This document shows, piece by piece, positions 28,129 to 38,290 of a stretch of DNA of 64,000 nucleotides; the stretch's first letter is position 1; each line of letters starts with the position of its first letter. The translations under genes were made by a program, and so were the position numbers. This DNA comes from Paenibacillus sp. W2I17 (lineage in GTDB: Bacteria > Bacillota > Bacilli > Paenibacillales > Paenibacillaceae): the NCBI RefSeq assembly GCF_030815985.1, contig NZ_JAUSXM010000001.1, forward strand, positions 3,534,001 through 3,598,000. The letters run 5' to 3'. Below the pieces are notes generated by a model. The model was given only the letters and a program-made list of their open reading frames with translations. It made no database searches and was not told the origin of the DNA.

Positions 28129-28599
28129 TTACGACAATCTCTCGGCCTCTTCCTGTTTGATCTCCAGATGCAACAGTGGAAACGGATTACCGGAACTATC
28201 CAATTCAGACCGCCCCATCTGTACAAATCCCATCTTTTCATAGAATCGGGCTGCCCCAGTATTCTGCTCATTAACATCCACCTTGAGGTGACGGCCTTTG
28301 ATTTTGAAGGCATGGTCTATTAGAAGACGTCCTAGACCCTGTCCGTGTTGGCTCGGATCCACAAATAACATCTCGATAAAGTTATCATCCACACCAATAA
28401 AACCCACGGGTTGTTGCTTCGTATTGAGCGCTTCCCAAACCTCGACTTGTCTTTGTTGCAACACATCACTCACCACTTTTTTGTAGAACTGAATGTGATG
28501 CTCTTCCAAAAACGTATGGGTTGCCCGAACAGCACTCTCCCAGATCTCAACCAACTTGTCATGATCCTGTTCCCGATATGCAGCGACTAACATGTCCAA
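28129..28599 (-). CDS. GNAT acetyltransferase, YjaB-like
   Basis: Acetyl-CoA-dependent acetyltransferase of 156 residues. The layout follows E. coli YjaB: VEIWESAVRATHTFL, FIEMLFVDPSQHGQGLGRLLIDHA (acetyl-CoA loop Q-x-x-G-L-G), VDVNEQNTGAARFYEKMGF, and the closing SGNPFPLLHL. AAGGAG is six bases before a TTG start at 28599, which is better spaced than the following ATG. The substrate is unknown. Confidence 0.88.
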   Translation of the reverse strand: MDMLVAAYREQDHDKLVEIWESAVRATHTFLEEHHIQFYKKVVSDVLQQRQVEVWEALNTKQQPVGFIGVDDNFIEMLFVDPSQHGQGLGRLLIDHAFKIKGRHLKVDVNEQNTGAARFYEKMGFVQMGRSELDSSGNPFPLLHLEIKQEEAERLS

Positions 28600-28638
28600 T
28601 GTATGCTCCTTCTCTATTAAAAGTAAAAAGTTATGTAA

Positions 28639-28662
28639 AAGCCCGATCCTGGGATCGGACTT
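28639..28662 (-). terminator. Terminator of the GH30 gene
   Basis: Minus-strand stem AAGTCCGATCC/GGATCGGGCTT with a two-base loop, then TTTT and a second T run. It lies about 85 bases beyond the glycosidase stop. Confidence 0.75.
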
Positions 28663-28747
28663 GTTTAATACATCAAATTTGAAATAACTCTACGTTTATT
28701 TTATCATGTTCATCATTCAATCTGTACCCATAATTTCCAATCATGAG

Positions 28748-30313
28748 TCAACGTTCTACCCCCGTTTTTGGCTTCCAACGGAAGGTTGCTGCCGATTGGG
28801 AAGGCAGTATATATCGAAACGAATCTCCATCTATGACTACATCAAAGGAAACTTCTGCCTCACCCGTGTTAGCTGCAACCAGCACCATCGTTCCATCCGG
28901 ATTGCGGAAGGTTACGTTCTCGATCTTGCCCTGTTCTTGCGTGGAAGCAACTCTCACAGCTCCCGGACGTACATAACGGCTGATGTGGCCTAACGCATAA
29001 TACTCGATATTTCTAGTGATTTCATCACTGTCGGGGTCAATCGTCACAACCCCACGACAGTTCTCACAGCCACCGTTCGTGGGTCCACCTTGCGGATCGA
29101 GTGCGATGTTCCAGAGCAGTACATTTTTCGCCCAGTTGCGAGGTGCACCAATGATGAGATTGGACATCTGCCAGCTCAGATTCTCGCCAAAATCAGGACT
29201 CCACTCCCCACCACTACATTCGGTAAAATAGATATTTTTGTCCGGGAAGCGCTCATGCACTTCCGACATGGCAGATGGATCACCTGCATAACAGTGAAAA
29301 GCAGATCCATCGATATAAGCAGCAGCCTGCTCATCACCAAGCACCTTGCTGGTATATTCGACCGCCTGATCCCAGTTATGATCATACGCGATGATTCGCG
29401 TATCCAGTCCCGCATCCTTTAGCGCCGGGCCGAGATAATCCCGAATGAACATGGCTTGTTCTTCGGCTCCCATACTCATACTCGGATATTTATCCGAGGT
29501 GAACTCCGGTTCATTTTGCAACGTGATCCCGTAGATGGGAATGCCCTTTGTCTGATACGCTTTGATATATTTCACAAAATATCTCGCGTACGCTTCATAC
29601 ACCTGGGGATCGTTGTAATTCAGATACCAGCCGTTAGTGGTCTTCTCCCCGTACTTCATCCAGGCCGGGGCCGTCCACGGTGTGCCCAGCACTTTCAGAT
29701 CCGGTTTGAGCCCAGTCACATGCTCCAGCATATTCACGACTTCCTGATCCTTTTCGATCGAAAAGTGTTCCACCTCATAGTCCCTGCCGGACTCGATATC
29801 ATCATAGGTATAACTTGAAGCCGCGCCTGATTCATCTACCGAATAATCGGAGACACCAATCGTATGACGCACCATATCCATGTTCAGCCCTTCTGTTGTA
29901 AACAGTTCCTTCAGCAGTTGCTCTTGTTGTTCCTCTGGAAGCTCGTTGATCAGATGTGCCGATGAACCCGTCATCGCTGCGCCAAATCCATCCATAGTCT
30001 GATACGTCTTGTCCAGGTCAATCTGTATGGTAAACGCCGACGAAGACGTGTCTGACTCCTGCGTTGAAGAAACTGAAGAAATTGTGTCTGCATCATGGTG
30101 ATCGGTAATTGGAATGGGCTTCTGTGGCGTAAGCAGATTTTGCTGATCTCCCGTGGTTAACCAGACTTCGACCGTTCTCTGTTTATCCACAACCGGTGGC
30201 GGAGCAGGTTGTTCACTTCGGTTGAAGATAAGCCAGATTCCTATACAAACACAACAAACGGCGATTAACAGGTTAATCCATCGTTTGGGATGCTCTCGCC
30301 AGCCTATGTCCAT
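28748..30313 (-). CDS. GH30 family glycoside hydrolase
   Basis: Retaining beta-glycosidase of 521 residues, resembling glucosylceramidase and endo-beta-1,6-glucanase (GH30). An N-terminal anchor or signal segment (WINLLIAVCCVCIGIWLIF) is followed by a Ser/Thr/Asp-rich linker to about residue 93. The catalytic barrel starts QTMDGFGAAMTGSSAHL. The acid/base glutamate lies in TLQNEPEF (about 268) and the nucleophile in YFTECSGG (about 365). The C-terminal beta-domain ends SAATFRWKP. AAGGAGAG precedes ATG 30313. It follows the GH3 gene on the same strand, which suggests joint breakdown of a beta-glucan, perhaps fungal beta-1,6-glucan. Confidence 0.92.
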   Translation of the reverse strand: MDIGWREHPKRWINLLIAVCCVCIGIWLIFNRSEQPAPPPVVDKQRTVEVWLTTGDQQNLLTPQKPIPITDHHDADTISSVSSTQESDTSSSAFTIQIDLDKTYQTMDGFGAAMTGSSAHLINELPEEQQEQLLKELFTTEGLNMDMVRHTIGVSDYSVDESGAASSYTYDDIESGRDYEVEHFSIEKDQEVVNMLEHVTGLKPDLKVLGTPWTAPAWMKYGEKTTNGWYLNYNDPQVYEAYARYFVKYIKAYQTKGIPIYGITLQNEPEFTSDKYPSMSMGAEEQAMFIRDYLGPALKDAGLDTRIIAYDHNWDQAVEYTSKVLGDEQAAAYIDGSAFHCYAGDPSAMSEVHERFPDKNIYFTECSGGEWSPDFGENLSWQMSNLIIGAPRNWAKNVLLWNIALDPQGGPTNGGCENCRGVVTIDPDSDEITRNIEYYALGHISRYVRPGAVRVASTQEQGKIENVTFRNPDGTMVLVAANTGEAEVSFDVVIDGDSFRYILPSQSAATFRWKPKTGVER

Positions 30314-30343
30314 CACGCTTCACTCTCCTTCCATTGTGGAAAA

Positions 30344-30367
30344 AGCCGCGGCCACTAGGCCACGACT
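30344..30367 (-). terminator. Hairpin terminator just upstream of GH30
   Basis: Minus-strand AGTCGTGGCC pairs with GGCCGCGGCT (two G-U pairs) and is followed by TTTTT. It lies about 95 bases after the GH3 stop and immediately before the GH30 ribosome site, so GH30 expression from the GH3 promoter needs read-through. The remainder of 30314-30460 shows no clear promoter. Confidence 0.6.
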
Positions 30368-30460
30368 CATTTTCCTAATCTATATGAATTAGAACAAACT
30401 GCATTTCGGACAGATGAATTCCATGGGGAGAACTACTTTTCGATCTCCCTTATTGCACTT

Positions 30461-33160
30461 TTATTTACCAGACTTGCTTCCGATATTCACACTACCTGTC
30501 AGACGAATATCATCGGATGCGCTGCCGACATACACTTGAACTTTACCCTTAGGCATTACCCATTCATGTGATGCTTCATCCCAATAGGACAGTGCGCTGC
30601 GATCCAGTTGAATATTGACCCGTTGCTGCTTGCCTGCTTTGAGATCGACTTTCGCCCAGCCAGCAAGTTGCTTCTCTGGCGTTTCAACTTTGGTTGGCAG
30701 ATTGCCGACATAGACCTGTACAACTTCCGCACCTGAAACTTTACCGGTATTACGCAGGTTAAGGGATACTTCTACGGTTTCCTTATCACCTTTACCAGTG
30801 TTCTTCACATGCAGATTACGATAATTAAAATCGGTATACGACAACCCGTGTCCAAAGGCGAACGCCGGTGTCATGCCTTCTTTGTTATATCCTTTGTACC
30901 CTACAAAGATACCCTCGGAGTAGTTACCCACCCCATTCACACCCGGGAATTGTTCCGCAGTGGATACCGGGGTCTGGGAATCATCTGATGGGAACGTCAC
31001 CGGCAACTTACCGGATGGATTCACATCACCAAACAGCACACGTGCCACTGCATTACCTTGTTCCTGACCTGCATACCAAGCCTGAACGATGGATGGTACT
31101 TCTTTTTGCCAAGAATCCATTTCAACAGCACGACCACTCATTTGTACAACGATCGTTTTTGGATTGGCTGCCGCTACCTCGCGAATCAGCTGCTCCTGGT
31201 TATTTGGCAGTTCCAGATCGGAACGGTCGACATAACCTTCACTGTCATACGTACGTGTCACGACAACCGCGACATCTGATTTTTTGGCCAGATCGACTGC
31301 TTTTTGCATTTTGGCATCCACAGCATCTTCAGGAGCTTCCCAGCCGAAACGAACTTGGGCTCCCATGTCATTACTGGATTGTACCGGGAAATCTGTACGA
31401 TATTCAATCCGAATGTTGTGAGACTCGCCTTCTTTAAGTGTAATTTCTTTCTTTGTAGTGCCCAGTGTCGTACCTTGATTGTCTACCAGCAGCTGGTCAT
31501 CCACGTATAGTTTTGCAGAACCCAGACTGGTCAGAGACAGTTTGTAATCACCTGTTTTCGGTGCCTTAATGGAACCTGTCCAACGAGCAGACATCTTGGC
31601 ATTGAACTCCGTTGGTGTCGTTGGAAGCTTGGATGACTGTGCATTGAAGCCTTCATAGTTGTAAAATCCAAGATTCATGTTGACCTGATTATCTGTACGA
31701 ACTAGAGAAGGATTGCCTTCCATATCTTTGTTTGTCCAGTATTCGGCACGCAATCCGTTTTTCGCATTGTCTGAACCACTTTCGTTAGCACCCGCTGGAG
31801 ACAAGAGCGTGGATGGTACCGCGGACGGTCCGTTAAACGCATCTCCTGCCGAGATCGGATCGGTTCCGGCTGCATATTGCACATCTACACCGTTTCCTGC
31901 ACGGTTACGAATCCCTTCAAGCGGGCTCACCGTATAGGTCGGATTAACGAGACTGCTACCACCACCGGCTGCGGATGCGGTATCCGCATCGGGTCCGATC
32001 ACTGCAATGGACTTCAGATTTTTGCTCGACAGTGGCAACATGTTGTCGTTGTTTTGCAAAAGAACCATGCTCTCTTCTGCAATTTCACGTGCCTGTTTGC
32101 CGTCTTTCTTGGCATTAATTTGTGTATTCGTTACAGGGTTATCGAACAGCCCTTTCTCGAACATTTGAAGCAAAATACGTCTGACCTTCTCATCAATGGT
32201 TTGCTCGCTCACTTCGCCATTATTCACGGCTTCCAGTAGCTTACTTCCCCATTTGCCGTAAGGCTCTCCAGGTGTCTCCAGATCCAGACCCGCATTAGCA
32301 GATTTGGCCGTGCTGAAGTTTGCGCCGTAGTCACTCATGACGAACCCTTCGAAGCCAAACTGATTCTTAAGGACATCTGTCAGCATCTCTTTGTTCTCAC
32401 AAGCATATGTACCGTTCACCTGGTTAAATGAACACATAGCCGAACCAAGATCCGCTTTTTCGACCATGGCTTGGAACGGACGCGCATAGACTTCCTGAAT
32501 CGCACGTTCACTCGCTGTAGCATTGGTCGTGAAACGTTCCGTCTCCTGGTTGTTCAGGATGTAGTGCTTCGCTGTAGCGATAACCGGATTACTTTGAATC
32601 CCGTTCACATACGCTGCACCCATGCCGGAAGCCAGCAACGGATCTTCACCCAGGGATTCGAAGTTACGGGAACCCCATGGGGTACGTGCGATATCCAGAC
32701 CAGGGCCCAGTACTACATTATGTGTTGTGTCATGGGCTTCCTTCCCGATCAGATCGCCATATTTCTTGGCAAGATTGGTATCCCAGGAAGCGGCAAGCGC
32801 GATGGGTGCAGGCAATGCCGTGGACTTTTTGTCCTGCACATCCGGGTTAGCCACACGTACCCCTGCAGGTCCATCTGCCATCTGTAATGCCGGAATGCCG
32901 AGGCGCTCCAATCCATCATTATAGAAACCATAATAGTTATTTACTTTACCCGTTACGAATCCAACTTTCTCCTCCAGCGTCATCTCCTTGAGCAGCAGAT
33001 CGGTGCGTTCTTCCGCAGATAGAGATGTGTTCATCCATGGCCGATCGGCTCCGGATTCCGCCTCCGCGGCGAAGGCGTGTAACGGCATAGCCGCAACCGC
33101 CACGATGATTAATAGCATAAACCATCGTTTGAGGAAAATCAGATTGAGTCTTCTGTTCAT
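30461..33160 (-). CDS. Secreted GH3 beta-glucosidase with PA14 insert
   Basis: Exported exo-beta-glycosidase of 899 residues. The signal peptide ends near LHAFAAEA. The GH3 N-domain has RPWMNTSLSAEERTDLLL and the nucleophile aspartate in FVMSDYGANF (about residue 277). The GH3 C-domain (AVIGPDAD onward) is interrupted by a PA14 domain (about 469-609, starting LRAEYWTNKD), as in glucan-active beta-glucosidases. A fibronectin-III-like domain closes the chain (VSLNLRNTGKVSGAEVVQVYV). AAGGAGAG precedes ATG 33160; the extension to 33223 is rejected. Likely substrates are laminari- or gentio-oligosaccharides. Confidence 0.94.
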   Translation of the reverse strand: MNRRLNLIFLKRWFMLLIIVAVAAMPLHAFAAEAESGADRPWMNTSLSAEERTDLLLKEMTLEEKVGFVTGKVNNYYGFYNDGLERLGIPALQMADGPAGVRVANPDVQDKKSTALPAPIALAASWDTNLAKKYGDLIGKEAHDTTHNVVLGPGLDIARTPWGSRNFESLGEDPLLASGMGAAYVNGIQSNPVIATAKHYILNNQETERFTTNATASERAIQEVYARPFQAMVEKADLGSAMCSFNQVNGTYACENKEMLTDVLKNQFGFEGFVMSDYGANFSTAKSANAGLDLETPGEPYGKWGSKLLEAVNNGEVSEQTIDEKVRRILLQMFEKGLFDNPVTNTQINAKKDGKQAREIAEESMVLLQNNDNMLPLSSKNLKSIAVIGPDADTASAAGGGSSLVNPTYTVSPLEGIRNRAGNGVDVQYAAGTDPISAGDAFNGPSAVPSTLLSPAGANESGSDNAKNGLRAEYWTNKDMEGNPSLVRTDNQVNMNLGFYNYEGFNAQSSKLPTTPTEFNAKMSARWTGSIKAPKTGDYKLSLTSLGSAKLYVDDQLLVDNQGTTLGTTKKEITLKEGESHNIRIEYRTDFPVQSSNDMGAQVRFGWEAPEDAVDAKMQKAVDLAKKSDVAVVVTRTYDSEGYVDRSDLELPNNQEQLIREVAAANPKTIVVQMSGRAVEMDSWQKEVPSIVQAWYAGQEQGNAVARVLFGDVNPSGKLPVTFPSDDSQTPVSTAEQFPGVNGVGNYSEGIFVGYKGYNKEGMTPAFAFGHGLSYTDFNYRNLHVKNTGKGDKETVEVSLNLRNTGKVSGAEVVQVYVGNLPTKVETPEKQLAGWAKVDLKAGKQQRVNIQLDRSALSYWDEASHEWVMPKGKVQVYVGSASDDIRLTGSVNIGSKSGK

Positions 33161-33634
33161 GTTGTAAGCTCTCCTTCTCTCTTGATCATTTTTCTCGCAT
33201 ACATCCTGAATACATGTATACAAGGGAATGCATACTGGTTTGATCCCAGCCTTTCAAGCATTCAGGTCGTCCTGCACATGGCTTCTGAAACTGCAGCCTG
33301 CAAGCAAGTCAGCAGATTTCGCTTCCTAACGATAGCCGACCTATTCATGAATTACATCCACTTAAATTTGGTAAATGACCGATTAGAAAGAGCCTAGTTC
33401 TTTGGAATCACCATATTAATAATTCATATAACAAAACAAGAAAACGAATTATTTACATTTTCCGTAACTACTTTCGAACAAATTCTTTACTTTTAAAAAC
33501 AGTCAGTTCGACCCACTCCCGATCAACCAATTAATGCAATTAATTATCAGATTAAGGAATATGATTAGACGATCTGGGTCCTAAGACTATTTGAAACCGG
33601 AACCAATCCGGCCCATTGAAATATCCAAAAATAT
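33161..33634. other. GH3 upstream region
   Basis: No gene is supported in this stretch. It should hold the GH3 promoter on the minus strand. The palindrome ATACATGTAT near 33211-33220 could bind a regulator. I see no catabolite-repression box of standard form. Confidence 0.4.
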
Positions 33635-33678
33635 AAAAGCAACTGAGGTCCCTTTTAACAGGTTCCTCAGTTGCCTTT
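33635..33678. terminator. Hairpin between GH3 and the DUF4132 cassette
   Basis: AAAAGCAACTGAGG and CCTCAGTTGCCTTT pair around a loop of about 16 bases. On the minus strand it is followed by TTTTATATTTTT. It stands downstream of the cassette terminator and may be a second, back-up terminator. Confidence 0.55.
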
Positions 33679-33783
33679 ATGTTTGGATTTCTCCATATTG
33701 TTCACTTGTCACCCCTGATTCTTGTTCTACACTCATTATATTGAGATTCCGAGTTACATTGAAAATCGGAGCAACAAATAAAA

Positions 33784-33803
33784 AACCGCCCCACAAGGCG
33801 GTT
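33784..33803 (-). terminator. Terminator of the DUF4132 cassette
   Basis: Minus-strand stem AACCGCC/GGCGGTT around TTGTGG, followed by TTTTTTATTTG, about 20 bases beyond the last stop codon of the cassette. Confidence 0.85.
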
Positions 33804-33830
33804 CACTTCTAGTTTGTTCACTTCTAGTTC
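33801..33830. repeat. Two-copy tandem repeat at the DUF4132 stop codon
   Basis: GTTCACTTCTAGTT occurs twice, 15 bases apart. The copy at 33816-33830 contains the TAG stop of the DUF4132 gene (minus strand, 33826-33824), and the other copy repeats it just downstream. It looks like a recent slippage duplication. Confidence 0.8.
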
Positions 33831-36800
33831 TGTAACTGTGCAAGAATCTGCGGGTCCTTAATCTTTTTATCTTCAGCGAGCAACATCACTTTGGACAGAA
33901 TCTCAGCTGTTCTCGGATCTTCATCGAGGAATGGCAGGAAGATTCGACCCCGATGCTGACTGTGCACCGGTACGATATGAAGTGCACCAGTGGCTTGTTT
34001 GAACACATTACCACTTCCCAGATGAACAGCATACTCACCCAATTCACCATCAATTCGTGCGTAATTCCCGTCCAGACGTACATTGTCGATCTTCAGCAGA
34101 CGTAAAGACTCGTTCACAATGACGTGGCGCATCTCGATTGTTGTCAGGCTGGCTTCCGGATCTACGCCTCCTACATGTGCAACGCTGACCACCAGATCGA
34201 TATCACGCATGACTTCGGAGAAGAACGTCAGCGGCACATCTTGCAGCGCTACAGGTTTGTAGCTCTTGCGATCGTAGAACTGCACCGTCTCCAAGGTAGG
34301 TGCCTCGGTATCTGCTGGTGAGAACCAATCTGCCATGGCATAAAGATTCGCAATCAGATTGTGCTCGTAACTTACCTTCTGCAGACCTTCCTCATAACTG
34401 ACAGTCCATTGGCGTCCTTTAAGCAGAGCTACTGCTTTTTTCGGTTGAATCTGATACCCGGCGTATCGACGAGACACCGTACCATTAGCTAATTCGTCCT
34501 CGTTAGGAAGATATAGCTCACGGAATACCTGCTTGAACGGCTGACGCTCCTGACGGGTGAACAGATCCCGCTGGAATTCACTCCAGCTTCCGCTCTGATA
34601 CAGATGAAGCGGATGAGCAATCAAAAGTTGATCCTGTTCCGCTAATGCATGGATCGTACCCTCCGGCCCTGGAGCAAGCAAACCACTGGACGATACATCG
34701 AATCTTCCCGTCTTGTCACCTGACTGGAATACAAGTGTTCTTACCAGCGGATGTATAACCGGATTTTGCATCAGACTGGCAATTTCCTGACGTGTAAAGG
34801 ACGTTCCGGCAGTCATCGAACGTTCCAGCTCCTGTCGTGCCCGGCGATACTGATCCACCAGATCCGATTTGAGCTCTTTCAGTTCAGCGATATATCCATC
34901 TTTTTTGAACCGGGCAGGTACAGATTTGAGTGTCTTGCCTTTGCTAACGATAACCATCTCGGGTTGGCCTTCCTCATCAATGACCAATTGTGCCGTCGTG
35001 TCAGCATCCAATGCATGAGGTTCAAAGAAGGATTTCATCTCATCCAACTTGCGTGCTTCCATGTCCCACATCAGCCGCGTAACATCGGCATAACCTGCAT
35101 TACGGGCAAGGTTGCCCAGTGCAATCTGTGATGCCACACCTTCGCTGGCACGGCGTTGTGCACCGAATTGTTTGCTCTGCATCAGGAACTTCTGAATGAA
35201 GTCGTATCGCTCACGCAAATCCTGTTCGCGATTTACAGCGAATGGAATCAAACTGTAGGTTAACAAATGATCCTTGTTTCGCTTGTCTGACACGGACTCA
35301 CACATATCGTCCAGTCGAAGCTTGCCCAGTGCAGCATCTGCGAACAATTGGGATCTGCGGTGGTTAGATCCCCCGGAAATGTACTTGGCACAATCGTATA
35401 ACAGATTGAACCGTTCCTCCCCGACAGCAGCATAGGCTTCTTCAAACCAAGCGATATCAAACGCACCTTCATTAAAGTCCTGTGGTGAGATTGGAGAATA
35501 GTGAGCCACGATGGTTTCTTTCTCCGCAGTAAAGCGTTCATTAATATGAGCATGGAAGTACCAAGCTGCACTGCGTAGACCTTCCCATCCCAGATGTTTC
35601 GCTACAATCTCCATCCACTGCGGGGCGTACATGGCTGCTTCCAGCAATTTTTTCTCATTCACCGGATACTTCTGGAGCAATTCCCCAAGACGCTTCTCAT
35701 CTTCTCCATCCCGTGGATGACAATTCTGAATTAGATAGCTAAACGTCTCTTTACGTGTTGTGTTGTCTCCATAGCTATAGATATATCCACGGACAAATGT
35801 ATCCTGATCCATCGCCGAGACCAGATGTACCCAGTGTTCCATGCCTTCAATTCGTTCCAGTTTCATGGCAAGTGTACTTACTTCTGTAGAGAGTTCTCCC
35901 CGGGTCAGCTCGATCTCCAGAATCCGATTAACGACCATATCCCGTAAGTGAATCAGCTTCGGATCACTTGCGATCCCTTCTGTACGAGTGGATGTTAAGC
36001 TCCGAATAAACAACAGACGATTCCCACCGACCAGCACCTGTCGATATATCTCTTGATCATCAATCAGGTTCAACTGGTACGCACGCAGGAAATCTTCAAG
36101 TGACAGTAAAGACAGCGGTTGACTACTCTCTACAAGACTGGTGAACTGGTAGGCTGTCTGGAAGAAACGTTTGAAGCTGTTGTCGTCATGGATTTTGCCC
36201 CGAACTACATAATTCCAAGGTCCAGTCAGAATATGAAGCATGCCTGACTCTTTCTCGAGTCGATCAGCAGGCATACTCGCGATAATGGAGGCCCAGGTTT
36301 TCTCAGCTATCTCAAACGTGTCGATCGGATCACTATCCAGAAATGCCGCCGATATCAGTGCCACTACCTGATCCTTATACGTTAACGAATCCAGCATCTG
36401 CTGCAGCTTTTCGATGTCATCCAGAGGATAGGTCTGTTCAGCAAACGTCTTGCGCCAGCCTTCCAGTAACGGAATCTTCTGCAATTCGTCATAGCCATAC
36501 TGATCATGGAAGTAACTGTAATGGTCGCTCAATTTGCCATTGAAATCCCGGAGCTGTATACCCATATACAACTGCATTAGTTCCACACTGCTAAATCCGG
36601 CATGTTGAATATAGTTCTCCCATACGTCATGAAGCGGGAACTGTTCCATCTGCTTCATTTCATTCCGCTCTCCATACGGAACCTTGGAGCGAAGATTCGC
36701 TCCGACTAACAATGTGTCTTTATAGCCAGCGTAGTATTCCACTTGATACTCATAATCCCTGTGTTCATGCACTAATTCACTAAGTCCCTCCAGAAATGGT

Positions 36801-38281
36801 CTGGTCTTATCCAGAGAGAGTGTAAATATATCCTTCGGATTATGGCCCTTGAGATCACGCTTCTCATCCAGCAATGGCTCACGTCGCTTCGGATCAAATA
36901 AACCAAATCCATTAGAGGCTGTGTAACGACTCCCCTGATCGGTCAGCTTATCCAGCAGTTTCTGTTCCTTGGCAGTGGGTGTCTCAATCAGCTGCGCCAA
37001 TGGCTGCAATTGCTCCTGCTGATCTATCCGCTCTGGATCTGCCGCAATCTCGGTCAATAATTCGAGCGCACCCAAGCGCTGCAGTTCACTCTTGGCCTGC
37101 AAAAGTCGCTTCAGCGAGACCGCCAATTGGTCCACGGGTTGCAGTAACAATACATGAATGACCTTCTGACGAAGTGAGCCTGTTTTGAGCTTCATCAACG
37201 CCTCCATCTGTTTCATCTCATCAACCGTCAACGTGAGCAGCTTCGCTTTGGCGAGTGCACTCTCCCGATTACTGATGCTTTTATCAGACAAGCTCTCAAA
37301 CACAAACTGTCTTTGTAACTCATTATCAGGATGCTGAACAAACTGGGACAGCAGTTCTCCACGCAGTTCCGGGCTTAAACGGTCCTTGATTGCAATGACT
37401 TCGCCGATCCATTCCGGGTCCATATCATATGCAGCCAAATATAACATTTTCTTGGCTACATCATCCGTATCAATCCGGTAGTGAACATACTCAAGTACAC
37501 CCGATGGTCCACCTGACCCGCCTTTTGGAATGGCAGCCAGCATCTGTTTGAACCGATCAAAGTCCTGACGCCGCAAGCCCTTATCTCCCAGAGAAGGCAA
37601 TGGCCACACGTAGACGCTACGTTGATTCTCTCCATTCTCAAAACTCCAGTTGTACATATACATGGCGTCATAGTTGGTCACAATCCAGTGCATCAACTCG
37701 GTATCCTGCGCCTCCAGATAACGACGTGTAATGTCCAAACGAAGCTCTCTGTTCTGGCTGTTAGCCAGTACATATTGGGCAACAATCTTCTGATATAACT
37801 GACCTTGATCCATAATCTCGATTATCTTGCTCTTCAATTCATTCTCTTCAATGACCGCTGTCGCCCACAGACTGATAAAGAGTTTGTTGGCGTTAGCTTC
37901 CTGCTGCCAGGCCTCGCGTACTTCTGGTTGCACAAGCGCCTGATAGGCCTGTTCAATAAATTGTGCGGCAACACGCTGGTTGGCTGCTTCTATGCCGATC
38001 CCCGTCCATACGGCGAGCGCTCTTACCACGGAACTGAAACGAATCAGGTTGTTGTCGATAATGATTTTTAATATGTAAATATAGGCTTCCAGTGTCCCTT
38101 CATCCATCCGCTCCACAATGCTTTGGCGCAGTCCTTCCTGCAACCTTGCTGCAACGAGCAGCTCACCCACCATCTGATAGGCATCCGCCTGATCGCTCAT
38201 GAATATACCTTTGATCATTTCATGGGTTAACAACGCCGTCTGATTGTCACCATAGATAATATCATGCAGCGCCTGCTTCAT
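33824..38281 (-). CDS. Very large DUF4132 protein
   Basis: Cytoplasmic protein of 1485 residues with no signal or membrane segment. Roughly the first 1150 residues are helical and repeat-like (HEAT/ARM-type). The C-terminal third carries the DUF4132 pattern: WSEFQRDLFTRQERQPFKQVFRELY, RRYAGYQIQPKKAVALLKGRQW, SEVMRDIDLVVSVAHVGG and the ending FLPFLDEDPRTAEILSKVMLLAED. E. coli YehI/MolR share this domain; its biochemical role is unknown. The N-terminal WGR domain of some relatives is not seen. GGGCGGAGAT precedes the ATG. It is the last gene of a three-gene operon, nine bases after the previous stop. Confidence 0.8.
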   Translation of the reverse strand: MKQALHDIIYGDNQTALLTHEMIKGIFMSDQADAYQMVGELLVAARLQEGLRQSIVERMDEGTLEAYIYILKIIIDNNLIRFSSVVRALAVWTGIGIEAANQRVAAQFIEQAYQALVQPEVREAWQQEANANKLFISLWATAVIEENELKSKIIEIMDQGQLYQKIVAQYVLANSQNRELRLDITRRYLEAQDTELMHWIVTNYDAMYMYNWSFENGENQRSVYVWPLPSLGDKGLRRQDFDRFKQMLAAIPKGGSGGPSGVLEYVHYRIDTDDVAKKMLYLAAYDMDPEWIGEVIAIKDRLSPELRGELLSQFVQHPDNELQRQFVFESLSDKSISNRESALAKAKLLTLTVDEMKQMEALMKLKTGSLRQKVIHVLLLQPVDQLAVSLKRLLQAKSELQRLGALELLTEIAADPERIDQQEQLQPLAQLIETPTAKEQKLLDKLTDQGSRYTASNGFGLFDPKRREPLLDEKRDLKGHNPKDIFTLSLDKTRPFLEGLSELVHEHRDYEYQVEYYAGYKDTLLVGANLRSKVPYGERNEMKQMEQFPLHDVWENYIQHAGFSSVELMQLYMGIQLRDFNGKLSDHYSYFHDQYGYDELQKIPLLEGWRKTFAEQTYPLDDIEKLQQMLDSLTYKDQVVALISAAFLDSDPIDTFEIAEKTWASIIASMPADRLEKESGMLHILTGPWNYVVRGKIHDDNSFKRFFQTAYQFTSLVESSQPLSLLSLEDFLRAYQLNLIDDQEIYRQVLVGGNRLLFIRSLTSTRTEGIASDPKLIHLRDMVVNRILEIELTRGELSTEVSTLAMKLERIEGMEHWVHLVSAMDQDTFVRGYIYSYGDNTTRKETFSYLIQNCHPRDGEDEKRLGELLQKYPVNEKKLLEAAMYAPQWMEIVAKHLGWEGLRSAAWYFHAHINERFTAEKETIVAHYSPISPQDFNEGAFDIAWFEEAYAAVGEERFNLLYDCAKYISGGSNHRRSQLFADAALGKLRLDDMCESVSDKRNKDHLLTYSLIPFAVNREQDLRERYDFIQKFLMQSKQFGAQRRASEGVASQIALGNLARNAGYADVTRLMWDMEARKLDEMKSFFEPHALDADTTAQLVIDEEGQPEMVIVSKGKTLKSVPARFKKDGYIAELKELKSDLVDQYRRARQELERSMTAGTSFTRQEIASLMQNPVIHPLVRTLVFQSGDKTGRFDVSSSGLLAPGPEGTIHALAEQDQLLIAHPLHLYQSGSWSEFQRDLFTRQERQPFKQVFRELYLPNEDELANGTVSRRYAGYQIQPKKAVALLKGRQWTVSYEEGLQKVSYEHNLIANLYAMADWFSPADTEAPTLETVQFYDRKSYKPVALQDVPLTFFSEVMRDIDLVVSVAHVGGVDPEASLTTIEMRHVIVNESLRLLKIDNVRLDGNYARIDGELGEYAVHLGSGNVFKQATGALHIVPVHSQHRGRIFLPFLDEDPRTAEILSKVMLLAEDKKIKDPQILAQLQN

Positions 38282-38290
38282 ATCTCCGCC

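Noticed and set aside
33224..33812. Short plus-strand frames upstream of GH3
   Set aside because: No ribosome sites; one crosses two terminator hairpins; composition is not protein-like.
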